7,087 bases of DNA from contig DUSB01000155.1 of NCBI GenBank assembly GCA_012840625.1, positions 1 through 7,087 on the forward strand, read 5' to 3'. Source of the stretch: Syntrophomonadaceae bacterium (GTDB lineage: Bacteria; Bacillota; Syntrophomonadia; Syntrophomonadales; Syntrophomonadaceae). The notes under the pieces were generated by a model. It worked only from the letters and a program-made list of their open reading frames with translations, ran no database searches and had not been told where the DNA came from. The translations under genes and the position numbers were made by a program. Shown here piece after piece: positions 5,707 through 7,087 of the stretch; positions within the stretch are counted from its first letter, which is position 1; every line of letters starts with the position of its first letter.

Positions 5707-6567
5707 TTACGCAGGAATTTCATTAGGGAAAAAGAGACCGACCCCGCCGATGCCGATATGTGCACCGAGAACACTACCAATTAAATTAACTATAAAGTTA
5801 TCAAATCCGAAACGTTCCTGGATCATATTCTTTATTTTAAGCGCTGTCTCCAGATCATCAGCATGGGAGATTCCAATAATCTGCTCTTTTGTTTTAACAC
5901 ACCGGGCCTCCATAATATCTAATAATTTTGTCCAGACCTTTTTTCTGCCTCGAACCATTTGCAAAAGTAAAATTTCGCCATTTTGTACATGCAGTATTGG
6001 TTTAATATTAAGCATATTGCCAATAATAGCCCCGGTACGGCTGACGCGTCCTCCCTGGTGAAGGGTTTCTAGATTATCAACTGTAAAGATATGCTCCATT
6101 CGGGGCGCTTGGAATGAAATAAAGTCAACGATTTCCTTTTTAGTCTTTCCTTCCTGAGCCATCCTGGCAGCTTGATAGACTACGATTCCAGTAGCCAGAG
6201 AACCACCTTTGCTATCAATGATGTCAATATCAAAGTCAGGATATAACTCTTTAACCTCACTGGCAATAAGCTGACTGGTTTGATAGGCACCTGACATAGC
6301 AGCTGAAAAAGCGATATAAATACAGGGCTCACCTTTTTCGGCATGATTTATAAAAGATTTCCTGATTAAAAGCGGACTGATCTGAGAAGTTGTAGGTCTT
6401 TGCCCATTTCTCATAGCTTGATAAAGTTGTTCGGTAGTAATGGTGATACCGTCCAAGTAATCATGATCATTAATGTGTATCGTAAAAGGTAAAACTTCGA
6501 TATCATAATTTTCAATAATTTCTGCTGGAAGGTCACAGGTACTATCAGCAATGATGGCAGTTTTCAT
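5707..6567 (-). CDS. DegV family fatty-acid-binding protein (FakB-like)
   Basis: This is a complete 286-residue protein of normal DegV length. The family binds a fatty acid in a two-domain EDD fold. Some members (FakB) present it to the kinase FakA for phosphorylation, so that exogenous fatty acids enter phospholipid synthesis. Visible motifs are ADSTCDLP (7-14), PTTSQIS (58-64), FSAAMSGAYQTS (87-98), DSKGGSLATG (118-127), LETLHQGGRVS (166-176), NIKPIL (187-192) and GAHIGIGGVGLFF (268-280). In the last motif I273 stands where proline is common (GPG). The ATG follows AAGGAG (complement of 6575-6580) with a 7-nt gap. A terminator at 6664-6703 and an extended -10 at 6635-6643 suggest independent transcription from the synthetase upstream. 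Its place among acyl-CoA genes supports a lipid role, but no fakA lies in the window. FakB activity specifically is inferred. Confidence 0.9.
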   Translation of the reverse strand: MKTAIIADSTCDLPAEIIENYDIEVLPFTIHINDHDYLDGITITTEQLYQAMRNGQRPTTSQISPLLIRKSFINHAEKGEPCIYIAFSAAMSGAYQTSQLIASEVKELYPDFDIDIIDSKGGSLATGIVVYQAARMAQEGKTKKEIVDFISFQAPRMEHIFTVDNLETLHQGGRVSRTGAIIGNMLNIKPILHVQNGEILLLQMVRGRKKVWTKLLDIMEARCVKTKEQIIGISHADDLETALKIKNMIQERFGFDNFIVNLIGSVLGAHIGIGGVGLFFPNEIPA

Positions 6568-6634
6568 TTTATTTCTCCTTTATGAAGAATTTCATTTTGT
6601 TTATCTGATGCCTGAGCATTTTATTTATTTCATT

Positions 6635-6643
6635 ATTATAACA
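6635..6643 (-). promoter_or_regulatory. Extended -10 promoter element of the degV gene
   Basis: On the - strand this reads TGTTATAAT, a perfect extended -10. No good -35 hexamer is visible at the usual distance. It lies about 68 nt before the ATG and just after the terminator of the preceding gene, so degV is probably its own transcription unit. Confidence 0.55.
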
Positions 6644-6663
6644 CATCGAGCTAATCTAATTAT

Positions 6664-6703
6664 AAAAGACGTAGACCTGATTGTAATCAAGCCTACGCCT
6701 TTT
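6664..6703 (-). terminator. Intrinsic terminator of the downstream-edge acyl-CoA synthetase
   Basis: The 40-nt inverted repeat runs from AAAAG (6664-6668) to CTTTT (6699-6703). Read as - strand RNA, its three imperfect positions become G-U wobbles, whereas on the + strand they are A-C mismatches, so the hairpin is built for - strand transcripts. U-rich sequence (the end of the right arm, then ATAATT) follows. It lies about 46 nt beyond the synthetase stop. Confidence 0.8.
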
Positions 6704-6749
6704 GTACTTATATGTCCTGAAGATGAATTTTAGCTAGATAACTAAAAGA

Positions 6750-7087
6750 TTAAGCTCTTTCATGTTCTGCCTTTTCAGCATACATCTTTCTAAGGGTATT
6801 TTTTTCAATTTTGCCAATATAATTATGAGGAATTTCATCTACAAAGAAATAACCGTTAGGTATATCGGGGACCCACCATTTTTCAATGGTACCATCCTCA
6901 GTAAACTTCATTATCCAGTCACGGATTTCTTCCGGCGTAGCACTCTGACCCTCCTTAAAGGCGATGCAGGCACATGGGCGCTCATCCCATTTCGGATCAG
7001 GAATACCGATCACAGCACACTCTAATACTGGCGGGAACTGGCTGATTACATCTTCCAGGGTTAGCGTTGAAATCCACTCACCACCGG
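6750..7087 (-). CDS. Acyl-CoA synthetase (AMP-forming), C-terminal part; 5' end outside window
   Basis: The frame is open on the - strand from the window edge to TAA (complement of 6750-6752), giving 112 complete codons. The sequence begins GGEWISTLTLEDVI, the hinge and start of the AMP-binding C-terminal domain of ANL enzymes. It continues with CAVIGIPDPKWDERPCA and ends with the lysine motif NYIGKIEKNTLRKMY, whose GK lysine normally catalyses adenylation. It would make an acyl-CoA from a carboxylic acid, ATP and CoA. The style matches the COG0318 short/medium-chain or broad-specificity group, and so differs from the long-chain enzyme at 508-2382. A GTG at 7011-7013 could be mistaken for a start, but clear homology continues upstream of it, so it is internal. 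Substrate cannot be judged, because the acyl pocket lies in the missing N-terminal domain. Transcription ends at the hairpin 6664-6703. Confidence 0.9.
   Translation of the reverse strand, partial: GGEWISTLTLEDVISQFPPVLECAVIGIPDPKWDERPCACIAFKEGQSATPEEIRDWIMKFTEDGTIEKWWVPDIPNGYFFVDEIPHNYIGKIEKNTLRKMYAEKAEHERA

Noticed and set aside
7011..7013. GTG as start codon of an 87-residue protein at the right edge
   Set aside because: The same frame continues upstream with the typical GGEWIS and LEDVI segments of acyl-CoA synthetases, so the gene is a longer one running out of the window.

Overview
The window looks like chromosomal DNA of an AT-rich Bacillota, most likely a Clostridia-type anaerobe. 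The signs are strong AAGGAGG-class ribosome binding sites, many compact intrinsic terminators, a DegV-family lipid-binding protein, and several acyl-CoA metabolism genes carried as separate short transcription units. Syntrophic or anaerobically respiring fatty-acid oxidisers such as Syntrophomonas or Desulfotomaculum relatives fit this style. No species can be named from the sequence alone. I see no rRNA, tRNA, CRISPR array, insertion sequence or phage gene.

Layout: (1) Positions 1-147 hold the N-terminal part of a radical SAM protein that stops abruptly, followed by two hairpins, the second a good intrinsic terminator (244-306). (2) Positions 508-2382 (+) encode a complete 624-residue long-chain acyl-CoA synthetase, with a candidate promoter and a near-perfect palindrome upstream and a textbook terminator behind. 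(3) Positions 2485-2755 hold a suspected decayed ORF between two strong hairpins. (4) Positions 2776-3534 (-) encode a 252-residue crotonase-fold protein whose active-site pattern suggests an enoyl-CoA isomerase rather than a hydratase. (5) Divergent from it across 328 bp, positions 3863-5578 (+) encode a large 571-residue acyl-CoA dehydrogenase with a long C-terminal extension. (6) Positions 5707-6567 (-) encode a DegV/FakB-type fatty-acid-binding protein. (7) From 6750 to the window edge (-) lies the C-terminal part of a second AMP-forming acyl-CoA synthetase.

Together these genes could activate acyl chains to CoA thioesters (two synthetases), oxidise them at the alpha-beta bond (dehydrogenase) and reposition double bonds (isomerase). 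The DegV protein may bind free or phosphorylated fatty acids. No thiolase, 3-hydroxyacyl-CoA dehydrogenase or ETF gene lies in the window, so this is an accessory fatty-acid or unsaturated-acid utilisation locus rather than a full beta-oxidation operon. I found no clearly new system. The most interesting points are the atypical active-site motifs of the dehydrogenase and crotonase, the palindromic candidate operators, and the gene remnants.
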